A stretch of 64,000 bases of DNA, from positions 1 to 64,000 of the forward strand of contig CALCGT010000067.1 in the NCBI GenBank assembly GCA_937901125.1. Reading direction: 5' to 3'. The stretch's first letter is position 1. Each line of letters opens with the position of its first letter. Under the pieces are notes generated by a model. The model ran no database searches. It was not told the DNA's origin and was given only the letters and a program-made list of their open reading frames with translations. This stretch comes from an uncultured Clostridia bacterium. GTDB lineage: Bacteria; Bacillota; Clostridia; Lachnospirales; Anaerotignaceae. Shown in pieces: positions 7,315-15,000 of this stretch. Position numbers and translations under genes: made by a program.

Positions 7315-8730
7315 TCATCCTTTGAAGGAGATGATGAGCTTGCCGTCATCCCACTGGATGAATTTCGATTCGCTGAAAACAGGCTTTGCGTTGTCCTGAT
7401 AAACTTCCCCTGTGCGGAAAACGGAAAGCAGGATGCCCGCCAGTGCCATATTTAGCAGCAATGCCGTTGTGCCGTAGGAAAGGAAGGGCAGAGCGATGGG
7501 GGCGATCAGGGGATATCCCAGATTTACGAGGATGTAAACGAGGATTTCTATTGTGAAGGTAGCAAGGATACACAGAGAAATCATCTGTCCCAGTACGCTT
7601 TTCTGTTTCAGACATTTGCGGAAGCCTAAAATCAGGAACACTGCCAAAAGCAGAACCAGCCCTATGGAAGCCGCCCAACCGTATCTGTAGGTCAGGAAGA
7701 TCAGCAGATAATCGGAGCGGAAAGTGGTAGGACCGAAAGCGTCATAAAGATTCCGCTCCAGAAAAACTGTCCCTTCTCCTATGAAAGCAGAGTTTTTCAG
7801 CATCCCTTGCAGGATAGAAGCAAAATACCCTGCGCCATAGGGGTCTGTTTCTGGATGGAAAACGGTCAGCAACGCCTGTACCCGGCTCATGCGATAGCGA
7901 AATGCATCTACTCCAAAGAACAGAAGGCAGAAGATCACGATTCCTGCAAGGATAAAAAGCAGCAGGAGGGGCTTTGTATTCTCCCCAAACCATTTCCGAA
8001 GGGTGCCGATTACCATCAACATACCTGCAGCGCAGACGAACAGTAGAAGTCCGCTGAGACTATGGAACAACAGCAGCAGCACACAGAAACAGGCCGCCGC
8101 CAGCCCGCCGAGAAAATACCCCTGCTTTCCTTTTTCTCGAAAATGATAAAAGATACCACAGAAAGCGAGAGGGAACAGTAGTGACATAGAAACCGGACTG
8201 ATACTAAATGGCCCGAATGCCAACCACCTTTGTCCTCCATACCATGCGCCAAACATTTGGGAAAGAACTTCATAAGCCAGTATCAGAAAAGGCAGTATGC
8301 AAGGATGCTTTCCGAAGAAGGAAAAATCCAGAAAATACGCCCCGATAAACACAGCCAGACAGAGTAGGAAAAGGATGATCATAGCGGGAATGGGATGGTT
8401 GGAATAGCCTTCATCCATAAGCTTTGTGACGAAAAGAAACTGAATGAAAGCCCCGATGGCAAAGAGCACCATCACCAGCCCGATCATCCCCCGCTGGGGT
8501 GCTGGCTTATGGGTATTGTCCAACGCAGCCCCCACTGCTACAGGGTCGCCCATTTGCAGCAGAGCTTTTTCCTCGGCAGTGCTTTCCGGGTCGCCCATAT
8601 CCATATAGGCATTTTTCTGGTCGATCAGATGGTTTTCGATTTCCTTTGCCACAACGCCGTGGGCTTTTTTCCAACGAATCTGTTCGCAGACCTTTTCTGC
8701 GTATCGTTTGAAGGGATCAGAAGCATTCAC
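7315..8730 (-). CDS. SEDS-family (FtsW/RodA/SpoVE-like) membrane protein with N-terminal HAAS-like domain
   Basis: Residues 1-75 form a soluble helical domain (FKRYAEKVCEQIRWKKAHGV, EIENHLIDQKNAYM, GDPVAVGAAL) typical of the HAAS/permease-prefix domain found beside PadR regulators. After about residue 82 come roughly ten membrane helices with SEDS features: the loop segment FRSDYLLIFLTYRYGW, matching the TDFIF-type loop that carries the catalytic Asp of RodA/FtsW, and LPFLSYGTTALLLN, matching the conserved LPFxSYGG block. SEDS proteins polymerise peptidoglycan glycan strands. The gene overlaps padR by 14 bases and must be co-transcribed with it. Whether it polymerises glycan or has another job is open. 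Confidence 0.75.
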   Translation of the reverse strand: MNASDPFKRYAEKVCEQIRWKKAHGVVAKEIENHLIDQKNAYMDMGDPESTAEEKALLQMGDPVAVGAALDNTHKPAPQRGMIGLVMVLFAIGAFIQFLFVTKLMDEGYSNHPIPAMIILFLLCLAVFIGAYFLDFSFFGKHPCILPFLILAYEVLSQMFGAWYGGQRWLAFGPFSISPVSMSLLFPLAFCGIFYHFREKGKQGYFLGGLAAACFCVLLLLFHSLSGLLLFVCAAGMLMVIGTLRKWFGENTKPLLLLFILAGIVIFCLLFFGVDAFRYRMSRVQALLTVFHPETDPYGAGYFASILQGMLKNSAFIGEGTVFLERNLYDAFGPTTFRSDYLLIFLTYRYGWAASIGLVLLLAVFLILGFRKCLKQKSVLGQMISLCILATFTIEILVYILVNLGYPLIAPIALPFLSYGTTALLLNMALAGILLSVFRTGEVYQDNAKPVFSESKFIQWDDGKLIISFKG

Positions 8731-9064
8731 AGCAAAGACCTCCTTCCAGAATTTTGCTGACGGCGGAGGAATACGCCTTCCATTCGGCGGTCTTTTCCTT
8801 TAGAAATTTTTTGCCTTTTCCAGTCAGGCGGTAATATTTGCGGATGCGGGCGGAATCGGCATGTTCCTCGTAGGATTCCAGAAGCCCTTTTTTCTCCAGC
8901 CCATGCAGAAGGGGGTAGAGGGTGCCGGCTTTCAGCTGAAAGGTGTTGTCGGAACGTCGGGCCAGCTCTTCTATGATTTGATAGCCGTACATATCCTGCC
9001 CGTCCAGCAGTTTTAGGATGAGGGTGGCGGTGCTTCCCGCCAGCAAGGTTTTATCGATGGGCAT
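8717..9064 (-). CDS. PadR-family transcriptional regulator
   Basis: The 115-residue protein is a compact PadR winged-helix repressor: LAGSTATLILKLLDG, MYGYQIIEELARRS, the AGTLYPLLHGLEKKGLLES wing region and YYRLTGKGKKFL. I chose the ATG at 9064, which lies 8 bases after AAGGAG; the upstream in-frame GTG at 9073 abuts the Shine-Dalgarno sequence. PadR proteins usually repress their own operon and respond to small molecules or cell-envelope stress. Three copies of a near-palindromic site sit in its promoter region, and the downstream overlapping gene carries the HAAS-like domain that often accompanies PadR. Confidence 0.9.
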   Translation of the reverse strand: MPIDKTLLAGSTATLILKLLDGQDMYGYQIIEELARRSDNTFQLKAGTLYPLLHGLEKKGLLESYEEHADSARIRKYYRLTGKGKKFLKEKTAEWKAYSSAVSKILEGGLCCECF

Positions 9065-9077
9065 TATTATCACTCCT

Positions 9078-9183
9078 TATATATAGATGTTCGATATATT
9101 TTTATCCTGATTATATATTGAATATCTACATATGTCCAATAACAAATTTTTATTGCTTCTTATATATTGATAATCTATATATA
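9078..9183. promoter_or_regulatory. Three-copy operator, probable PadR binding sites
   Basis: Three related AT-rich near-palindromes occur at 9078-9099 (plus orientation), 9112-9133 and 9161-9183 (both minus orientation). Read in one direction they share the core TAGATnnTCnATATAT. The middle copy occupies the spacer of the padR promoter and the first lies between that promoter and the start codon. The third is close to the divergent glnS promoter. Confidence 0.7.
9110..9138 (-). promoter_or_regulatory. Promoter of the padR-SEDS operon
   Basis: On the minus strand TGGACA (9133-9138) and a perfect TATAAT (9110-9115) are 17 bases apart. The spacer is almost entirely the second operator copy, which suggests direct repression by the regulator encoded downstream. 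Confidence 0.75.
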
Positions 9184-9208
9184 TGGTCAGAAAAATTTGT
9201 CATGTTTC

Positions 9209-9237
9209 TTGCCTTAGAACCATCGTTGTATTATAAT
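9209..9237 (+). promoter_or_regulatory. Promoter of glnS
   Basis: TTGCCT (9209-9214), 17 bases, TATAAT (9232-9237). Transcription starting near 9244 would give a leader of about 216 bases before the glnS start codon. Confidence 0.65.
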
Positions 9238-9240
9238 ATT

Positions 9241-9327
9241 CACAGACTTATGTCTGTGAATCAGCCGCTAACGCATCTGCTTGCTGTTTCACAGCAAATG
9301 ATAATGATTCGTATTCCTCCCGAATAC
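9241..9327 (+). ncRNA. Hairpin-rich leader of glnS
   Basis: The 395-base gap between padR and glnS holds the two divergent promoters, the operators and this leader. Three perfect hairpins lie in a row: 9241-9258 (CACAGAC/GTCTGTG, TTAT loop), 9281-9297 (TTGCTGT/ACAGCAA, TTC loop) and 9311-9327 (GTATTC/GAATAC). There is no T-box core (AGGGTGGnACCGCG) and no riboswitch I recognise. The first hairpin may fall at the extreme 5' end of the transcript or overlap the start site. Confidence 0.45.
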
Positions 9328-9459
9328 TCATGACATACCTTGAAAAAGTAAATGCCTGCTTTGCAGTTGTTCCTTTTTTCTGCGGTTATGTCATATAATA
9401 AAATATCATACTATCATTTTAAAAAATTTCTAACGAATGAAAATATAGGAGGGCGACCA

Positions 9460-11139
9460 ATGGCTGAAGAAAAAAACATGGAAAACAACAGCGGCCTGGG
9501 TGCAACGGGTAACTTTATCCACAATTACATCCAGGAAGACCTGAAAGGGGAACTGAATAAGATCCACACCAGATTCCCGCCCGAACCCAATGGCTATCTG
9601 CACATCGGTCATGCAAAATCCATCTGCCTGAACTTCGGTCTGGCAAATTTGTACGGCGGCAAATGCAACCTGCGTTTTGATGACACCAATCCCACAAAGG
9701 AAGATGTGGAATATGTGGAATCCATCCAGGAAGACGTAAAATGGCTGGGCTTCGACTGGGAAGACAGATTGTATTATGCTTCCAGCTATTTCGATAAATA
9801 CTACGAAGTAGCGGTAAAACTCATCAAAGAAGGCAAGGCTTTTGTGGATGAACTGACAGCGGAAGAAATGAGAGAATACCGTGGCACCCTGAGCACACCT
9901 GGTAAGGAAAGCCCTTACCGCAACAGAAGCGTAGAGGAAAATCTGGATTTGTTTGAACGGATGAAAGCAGGCGAATTCCCCGATGGTTCCAAAACACTGC
10001 GTGCGAAGATCGATATGGCCTCTCCCAATATCAATATGAGAGATCCCGTTATCTATCGTATTTCCCATTCTACCCACCATACTACAGGGGACAAATGGTG
10101 TATCTATCCTATGTATGACTTCGCACATCCTCTGGAAGACGCTATCGAAGGGATCACTCATTCCATTTGCACTATGGAATTTGAAGACCACAGACCTTTG
10201 TATGACTGGGTGGTAAGAGAAGCAGGCTATACCGTAAATCCTCCCAGACAGATCGAATTTGCCCGTCTGGGTATGACAAATACCGTTATGAGTAAGAGAA
10301 AACTCCGTGCGCTGGTGGAAAATGGCCTAGTTGACGGCTGGGACGACCCTCGTATGCCGACCATCAGCGGTCTGCGCCGCCGTGGTTATACCCCTGCATC
10401 TATCCGTGATTTCTGTGAACGCATCGGTGTTTCCAAAGCAAACAGCATGGTAGACAGCGGTCTGCTGGACTACTGTATCCGTGACGACCTGAAGGCGAAA
10501 GCAAAGGTGGTTATGGCGGTTCTGGATCCTCTGAAGCTGGTCATCACCAACTATCCTGAAGATCAGGTGGAAATGATGGAACTGGAAAATAACCCTGAAA
10601 CACCTGAACTGGGCACAAGACTGGCTCCTTTCACCAGAGAACTGTATATCGAAAGAGAAGACTTCATGGAAGAACCCGTAAAGAAATTTTTCCGTCTGGC
10701 TCCCGGCAAGGAAGTGCGCCTGAAAGGTGCTTACTTCGTAACCTGCACAGACTTTGTGAAGGATGAAAACGGCGTTGTGACAGAAGTACACTGCACTTAC
10801 GACCCTGAAACAAAGAGCGGTAGCGGTTTCGAAGGCAGAAAGGTCAAAGGCACACTGCATTGGGTAAGCGCCAAGGAGAACGTGGCTGTAACAGCAAGAT
10901 TGTACGATCACATGATGCTGGATAACCCCGATGACCCCAATGGCGAAATGATCATGAATCCCAACTCTCTGGAAATAAAGGAATGCTTCATCGAACCTTC
11001 TATCAAAGATGCAAAGAAGGGCGACAGATTCCAGTTCATGAGAAACGGCTACTATATCGTAGATACAAAGGATACAACAGAAGAACATCTGGTATTCAAC
11101 CGCATCGTTCCTCTGAAGAGCTCCTTCAAATTGAAATAA
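9460..11139 (+). CDS. glnS: Glutaminyl-tRNA synthetase
   Basis: The 559-residue class I synthetase charges tRNA-Gln with glutamine. The signature [14 protein letters not shown] carries the HIGH motif near residue 45, NTVMSKRKL is the KMSKS equivalent, and the C-terminal half contains the two anticodon-binding beta barrels. The frame is open from 9352, but the ATG at 9460 has GGAGGG 7 bases upstream and fits the family N-terminus. A small hairpin terminator follows at 11156. Clostridia vary in using GlnRS or the GatCAB route; this genome has at least the direct route. Confidence 0.95.
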   Translation: MAEEKNMENNSGLGATGNFIHNYIQEDLKGELNKIHTRFPPEPNGYLHIGHAKSICLNFGLANLYGGKCNLRFDDTNPTKEDVEYVESIQEDVKWLGFDWEDRLYYASSYFDKYYEVAVKLIKEGKAFVDELTAEEMREYRGTLSTPGKESPYRNRSVEENLDLFERMKAGEFPDGSKTLRAKIDMASPNINMRDPVIYRISHSTHHTTGDKWCIYPMYDFAHPLEDAIEGITHSICTMEFEDHRPLYDWVVREAGYTVNPPRQIEFARLGMTNTVMSKRKLRALVENGLVDGWDDPRMPTISGLRRRGYTPASIRDFCERIGVSKANSMVDSGLLDYCIRDDLKAKAKVVMAVLDPLKLVITNYPEDQVEMMELENNPETPELGTRLAPFTRELYIEREDFMEEPVKKFFRLAPGKEVRLKGAYFVTCTDFVKDENGVVTEVHCTYDPETKSGSGFEGRKVKGTLHWVSAKENVAVTARLYDHMMLDNPDDPNGEMIMNPNSLEIKECFIEPSIKDAKKGDRFQFMRNGYYIVDTKDTTEEHLVFNRIVPLKSSFKLK

Positions 11140-11155
11140 ATAAAGATAATTTTGA

Positions 11156-11184
11156 AAGGCGGGCCAATTGACTCGCCTTTGTTT
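11156..11184 (+). terminator. Intrinsic terminator of glnS
   Basis: AAGGCG at 11156-11161 pairs with CGCCTT at 11174-11179; additional G-rich pairs extend the stem, and TTTGTTT follows. Confidence 0.65.
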
Positions 11185-11214
11185 ATAAATAGGTACAAAC
11201 AGCGATTTTATACA

Positions 11215-11243
11215 TTGACAGAAATTACAGTTTTTGACATACT
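11215..11243 (+). promoter_or_regulatory. Candidate promoter of the FabK-like gene
   Basis: TTGACA (11215-11220), a perfect -35, is followed after 17 bases by CATACT (11238-11243). A second TTGACA at 11234-11239 has a poorer -10. The start codon is at 11320 behind CTGGAGGTC. Confidence 0.5.
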
Positions 11244-11319
11244 TCTATAAGTGGTTTTTAAAACTATATTAAAAGGTGAGAAATACGATTATGGTATGAA
11301 ATAAACTGGAGGTCTTGGA

Positions 11320-12368
11320 ATGAAATTAGATGCACTTACTTTTGGTGGTTTGACTGCTTCCCGTCCCATCGTGCAGGGTGGCATGGGCGTTGGCGTTTCC
11401 CTTTCTTCCCTGGCAGGGGCTGTATCGAAGGCGGTGTTGGTACCATTTCCGGCGTGCATCCTGGTTACAGGGAAGCAGATTTCAAGGAAGACCCCTTTTG
11501 TGCAAATCTAAGAGCCATCGGTAAGGAGCTGGAAAGAGCAAAGGAAATTTCCAACAATGGCATCATCGGCTTCAATTTCATGTCTGCGATGAATCATTAT
11601 GAGGCTTACGTAAAAGAAGCTATTGCCGTCGGTGCGGATTTCATTGTATCCGGGGCAGGTTTGCCTGTGAATCTGGCGAAGCTGGCGCAGGGCAGCAATG
11701 CTCGTCTCCTGCCTATCGTTTCCTCTGTAAGAGCGCTGAAATTGATCGTGAAAAACTGGCAACGGGCAGATAGACTGCCTGATGCCGTTGTGGTGGAAGG
11801 ACCTTTGGCGGGTGGTCATCTGGGTTTTAAATACAGCGATATGAAAAATGGTGCTTTCGATTCTCTGGAGGATTGCCTGACGGATGTGTTGGGCTATGTG
11901 AGAGAATTGGAGGATGCCAATGGCGTGAAAATACCTGTTATTGCAGGTGGCGGCGTACGCACCCATGCAGATGTGGAAAGATTAGTGAAGCTGGGGGCAT
12001 CTGGCGTGCAGGTGGGGACAAAATTCGTCGCTACGGAGGAATGTGATGCTGCACTGCCCTTTAAGGAGACTTATCTAAACAGCCGTGAACAGGATATCCG
12101 GCTGATCGAAAGTCCTGTAGGGCTGGCGGCCCGTGCCATTGATAACCCCTTTTTGCAAAAGGTAGATGAAGTGGGGCGCATTCCTGTGCAGAAATGCTAT
12201 CAGTGCATGAACTATTGCAAGCCTGCGGAAACGAAATACTGTATCTCTCAGGCTTTGATTGATTCTGTCAAAGGCAAGGAAGGACTGGTGTTCTGCGGCG
12301 CAAATGCCCATGAATTGAAAGCGCTTTCTACCGTGGAGAATGTGATGAAAGAGCTTTGTGGTGAATAA
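11320..12368 (+). pseudogene. FabK-like NAD(P)H-dependent flavin oxidoreductase, interrupted by a frameshift
   Basis: Two adjacent frames encode one FMN-binding TIM-barrel protein of the nitronate monooxygenase/FabK family, about 350 residues in total. The first frame opens with PIVQGGMGVGVSLSSLAGAV; the expected continuation EGGVGTISGVHPGYREADF lies in another frame starting at 11427. At 11425-11426 two bases stand where three or more are needed, so one base (or four) has been lost. The rest is intact: VSGAGLPVN, GPLAGGHLGFK with the family His, and AGGGVRTHADV. A C-terminal Cys-rich segment (KCYQCMNYCKPAETKYC) may bind metal. It may be a true pseudogene or a sequencing error. Confidence 0.8.
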
Positions 12369-12375
12369 AGAATAC

Positions 12376-12405
12376 AAGGAGTATCGAAAATGGTACTCCT
12401 TTTTC
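12376..12405 (+). terminator. Intrinsic terminator after the FabK-like gene
   Basis: AAGGAGTA at 12376-12383 pairs with TACTCCTT at 12394-12401, followed by TTTT. Confidence 0.75.
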
Positions 12406-12508
12406 TGTTTATTAAAAGAAATTTCCTTTTTTATGATAGAGATTTGTTGTATACTGTAATATGTGGAGAAATCTTTATATTCTTTACGAAAGAAACGGAG
12501 CTGAGACT

Positions 12509-13294
12509 GTGAGAGAAAAACTGAAAGATTGTGACCGCATCGTAGTAAAAGTCGGTACATCTACCATTACATATCCCAACGGCAGACTGAACCTGAAACG
12601 TATCGAAGAACTGGCGTGGGTTTTGACAGACCTGCGAAACCGGGGCAAGGAAGTTGTTCTGGTCACCAGTGGTGCCATCGGCGTTGGAGCGGTGCGTATG
12701 GCGATGAAAGAACGCCCGACTGTCACCCGCGAAAAACAGGCGGCAGCAGCAGTGGGCCAGGCTATGCTAATGCAGATTTACCATAACTTTTTTGACAGAT
12801 ATAATCAGACCGTTGCCCAGATTTTGCTGACAAAGGAAGAACTGAGCAGCGACAGCAGATATGAAAATACGAAGAACACTTTGGAAACACTATTGGAAAT
12901 GGGCATTCTGCCTATCGTCAATGCCAACGATACAATTTCTACTTATGAAATTGAAATTTCCGATAATGACCGCCTTTCTGCTATGGTGGCGGAGATCATC
13001 AAGGCGGACCTGTTGATTCTTTTAACGGATATCGATGCCCTTTATGACAAAGACCCTCGTTCCAATCCCGACGCGAAACGGGTCGCCCATGTGGCAGCGG
13101 TGACCGATGAGATCAGAGCCATGGCGGGGGAAAGGAAAGGCTCGGAATTCAGCGTTGGCGGCATGAAGACTAAGCTGCAGGCAGCCACAATCTGTCTGGA
13201 TGCAGGGGGAAAAATGGCCATCGCCAATGGGGAAGACCCGAAAGTCGTGCATCGCATCATCGATGGAGAAGATGTGGGTACACTATTTGGGTGA
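12509..13294 (+). CDS. proB: Glutamate 5-kinase (short form, no PUA domain)
   Basis: The enzyme phosphorylates glutamate in the first step of proline synthesis. The amino-acid-kinase fold is clear: RIVVKVGTSTI, VLVTSGAIGVG, NANDTIST and LLTDIDALYDKDPRSNPDA. It ends at about 261 residues, so the C-terminal PUA domain of the E. coli enzyme is absent, as in many Firmicutes. I prefer a GTG start at 12509, which has GGAG 8 bases upstream; the ATG at 12461 has no ribosome binding site. The partner proA lies 1.7 kb downstream after three other genes. Confidence 0.93.
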   Translation: MREKLKDCDRIVVKVGTSTITYPNGRLNLKRIEELAWVLTDLRNRGKEVVLVTSGAIGVGAVRMAMKERPTVTREKQAAAAVGQAMLMQIYHNFFDRYNQTVAQILLTKEELSSDSRYENTKNTLETLLEMGILPIVNANDTISTYEIEISDNDRLSAMVAEIIKADLLILLTDIDALYDKDPRSNPDAKRVAHVAAVTDEIRAMAGERKGSEFSVGGMKTKLQAATICLDAGGKMAIANGEDPKVVHRIIDGEDVGTLFG

Positions 13295-13329
13295 TGATTT
13301 GTAGATTGAAAAAATAAGGAGGAAAAAAG

Positions 13330-13806
13330 ATGAGTTATTGTCCCAATTGCGGCAGACAGATCTTGGATGAAAGCCTGGGCTGTCCTGTTTGTAATGTAAA
13401 AAATAATATTGATCCTGCCAAGACTGTAGTTGATGGGCAGGCGGAAGAGGTCAAAGCAGAAACAGTTGACAGCTTTACTGTAGAAGACAGCGATGGAAAG
13501 ACCCATCATTTTGAAAGCAATACGGAAACGGGCGATGCGGAATATGTCAGAAAGGAAAAAGTTTCCGCAGATGCCACCATTCACCCTCTGCTGAAGGTGC
13601 TGATTATCGTGCTGATCGTCATGGTAGGCGGTTTTGGTGCTATTGCGGGCTGTGTGGCCGGTGTTGTCCTTTCCAAAAGCCCTTCGGAGGATTACCGTCG
13701 CTTCGGTAAGCTGATGATGACGGTCAGCATTGTGGTGCTAGTGCTTTCCTTCCTGTGCTGTGCTATGTCAGCGTCTTTGGGAAGTCTGAATTATGTGCTG
13801 GATTGA
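13330..13806 (+). CDS. Zinc-ribbon membrane protein of unknown function
   Basis: The 158-residue protein starts with a zinc ribbon (CPNCG at residues 4-8 and CPVCN at 18-22), continues through a polar linker to about residue 85, and ends with two membrane helices (LLKVLIIVLIVMVGGFGAIA and VSIVVLVLSFLCCAM). Such proteins are common in Firmicutes and mostly uncharacterised. AAGGAGG precedes the ATG by 8 bases. Its end overlaps the next gene by 14 bases, suggesting coupled translation within the proB-proA group. Confidence 0.75.
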   Translation: MSYCPNCGRQILDESLGCPVCNVKNNIDPAKTVVDGQAEEVKAETVDSFTVEDSDGKTHHFESNTETGDAEYVRKEKVSADATIHPLLKVLIIVLIVMVGGFGAIAGCVAGVVLSKSPSEDYRRFGKLMMTVSIVVLVLSFLCCAMSASLGSLNYVLD

Positions 13807-14431
13807 TATGATTGATTTTTTGGAACGCATGGGCTCTGCCGTCTGTCATCAGATGGCGGAGCGCAGTTTTATATGGAGGAATTGGAAAATGCCCCTTTGT
13901 GCCCGCTGTACGGGTATTTATATTGGCGCATTTTTTGCTCTATGCTTTTTTCTTTGGAAAAAGCGGATGGAGGGAAACCGTCCCTTTTCCACAAAACAAA
14001 TTTTGGGGATGCTTTTGTGCATCATCCCCATGGCGACGGATGGCTTTTGCAGCTATATAGGATTGTGGGAAAGCAATCAGTTTTTGCGTATCCTGACGGG
14101 AAGCCTGATGGGTGCAGTGATTCCCGGTCTGCTTCTGTTGGCGGGAAATTTCGACCCTGTTGGGAAAAATGACAAGATGATTTACGAAAGTACATTGGAA
14201 TTGTTTTTTGTAGTCGTTTGTAGCGCAGCATTTGGCCTGTGTCTTTGGATGGGATTGCCCCTACAAAGAATTGGTGCAGTGCTTTCCATTGCAGGGGAAG
14301 TTTGTCTTTGGGCTGGCGTGCTTTGGCTGATTCTGAAAAGTATTTTTGGAAAGGGGAAACTGCCCCTGCGGTCTATCTCTTTGTTGCTGGCCTTTTGTAT
14401 CATTTTTGTGGTAGGAGGGTTTCTTCCATGA
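13793..14431 (+). CDS. DUF2085 membrane protein
   Basis: The 212-residue protein has the DUF2085 signature: AVCHQMAERSF, then PLCARCTGIYIGAFFAL, with Cys and His positions that may bind metal, followed by about five more membrane helices. Function is unknown in the family. The start at 13793 overlaps the zinc-ribbon gene; an ATG at 13808 is an alternative, and neither has a strong ribosome binding site. Its stop overlaps the start of the cyclo-ligase gene (ATGA). Confidence 0.75.
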   Translation: MCWIDMIDFLERMGSAVCHQMAERSFIWRNWKMPLCARCTGIYIGAFFALCFFLWKKRMEGNRPFSTKQILGMLLCIIPMATDGFCSYIGLWESNQFLRILTGSLMGAVIPGLLLLAGNFDPVGKNDKMIYESTLELFFVVVCSAAFGLCLWMGLPLQRIGAVLSIAGEVCLWAGVLWLILKSIFGKGKLPLRSISLLLAFCIIFVVGGFLP

Positions 14432-15000
14432 AAAAAGAATTGCGGGCGGAAGCCCTGAAACAGCGGGATGCAATACCTTTGGCGGAGCGGGAAGAAAAAA
14501 GCAGACAAATCGCGGCGTATATCCTGCGAAGTGAAGCATATCAATACGCAAAACGTATTTTCACCTTTGTAAGTATGGGTTCCGAGGTGGAAACCAAGGG
14601 GATTATGGCTCAGGCGTGGAAGGATGGAAAAACTGTTGCCGTTCCAAAAACGGAAAAGGGACGGGTGATGTATTTTCTGCCAATCGAATCTTTTGGGGAT
14701 TTGAAAGAAGGCCGATTTGGCGTGATGGAGCCTTTGGGCGGTCAAGAAGATGCCGTTGTTCCGAAAAAGGGCGATTTATTTCTGGTGCCCGGAGCATTAT
14801 TTGATGAAAAAAGGAATCGCATCGGCTATGGCGGCGGTTATTATGATACATATTTTGAAAAATATGGGGGATATGGAAAGATCGGATTGGCGTTCCAATT
14901 TCAAGTGGGGAAAGTGCCGATTCCCGCGGAAAAAACGGATATCCCTTTGGATAATATTGTGACGGAAAACGGATGGATGGGAGGAAGGAAACATGAGTAA
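14428..15000 (+). CDS. 5-formyltetrahydrofolate cyclo-ligase
   Basis: The 190-residue protein converts 5-formyl-THF to 5,10-methenyl-THF at the expense of ATP, recycling a dead-end folate. Family features are KKELRAEALKQRDAI at the start, FVSMGSEVET, and the C-terminal RIGYGGGYYDTYF, the conserved ATP/folate loop. The frame is open from 14239, but the ATG at 14428 has GGAGGG 9 bases upstream and matches the family start. It overlaps the DUF2085 stop by four bases and proA by eight, so the genes are translationally coupled. Confidence 0.9.
   Translation: MKKELRAEALKQRDAIPLAEREEKSRQIAAYILRSEAYQYAKRIFTFVSMGSEVETKGIMAQAWKDGKTVAVPKTEKGRVMYFLPIESFGDLKEGRFGVMEPLGGQEDAVVPKKGDLFLVPGALFDEKRNRIGYGGGYYDTYFEKYGGYGKIGLAFQFQVGKVPIPAEKTDIPLDNIVTENGWMGGRKHE

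Noticed and set aside
9241..9459. T-box riboswitch in front of glnS
   Set aside because: The conserved AGGGTGGnACCGCG core and the antiterminator are absent.
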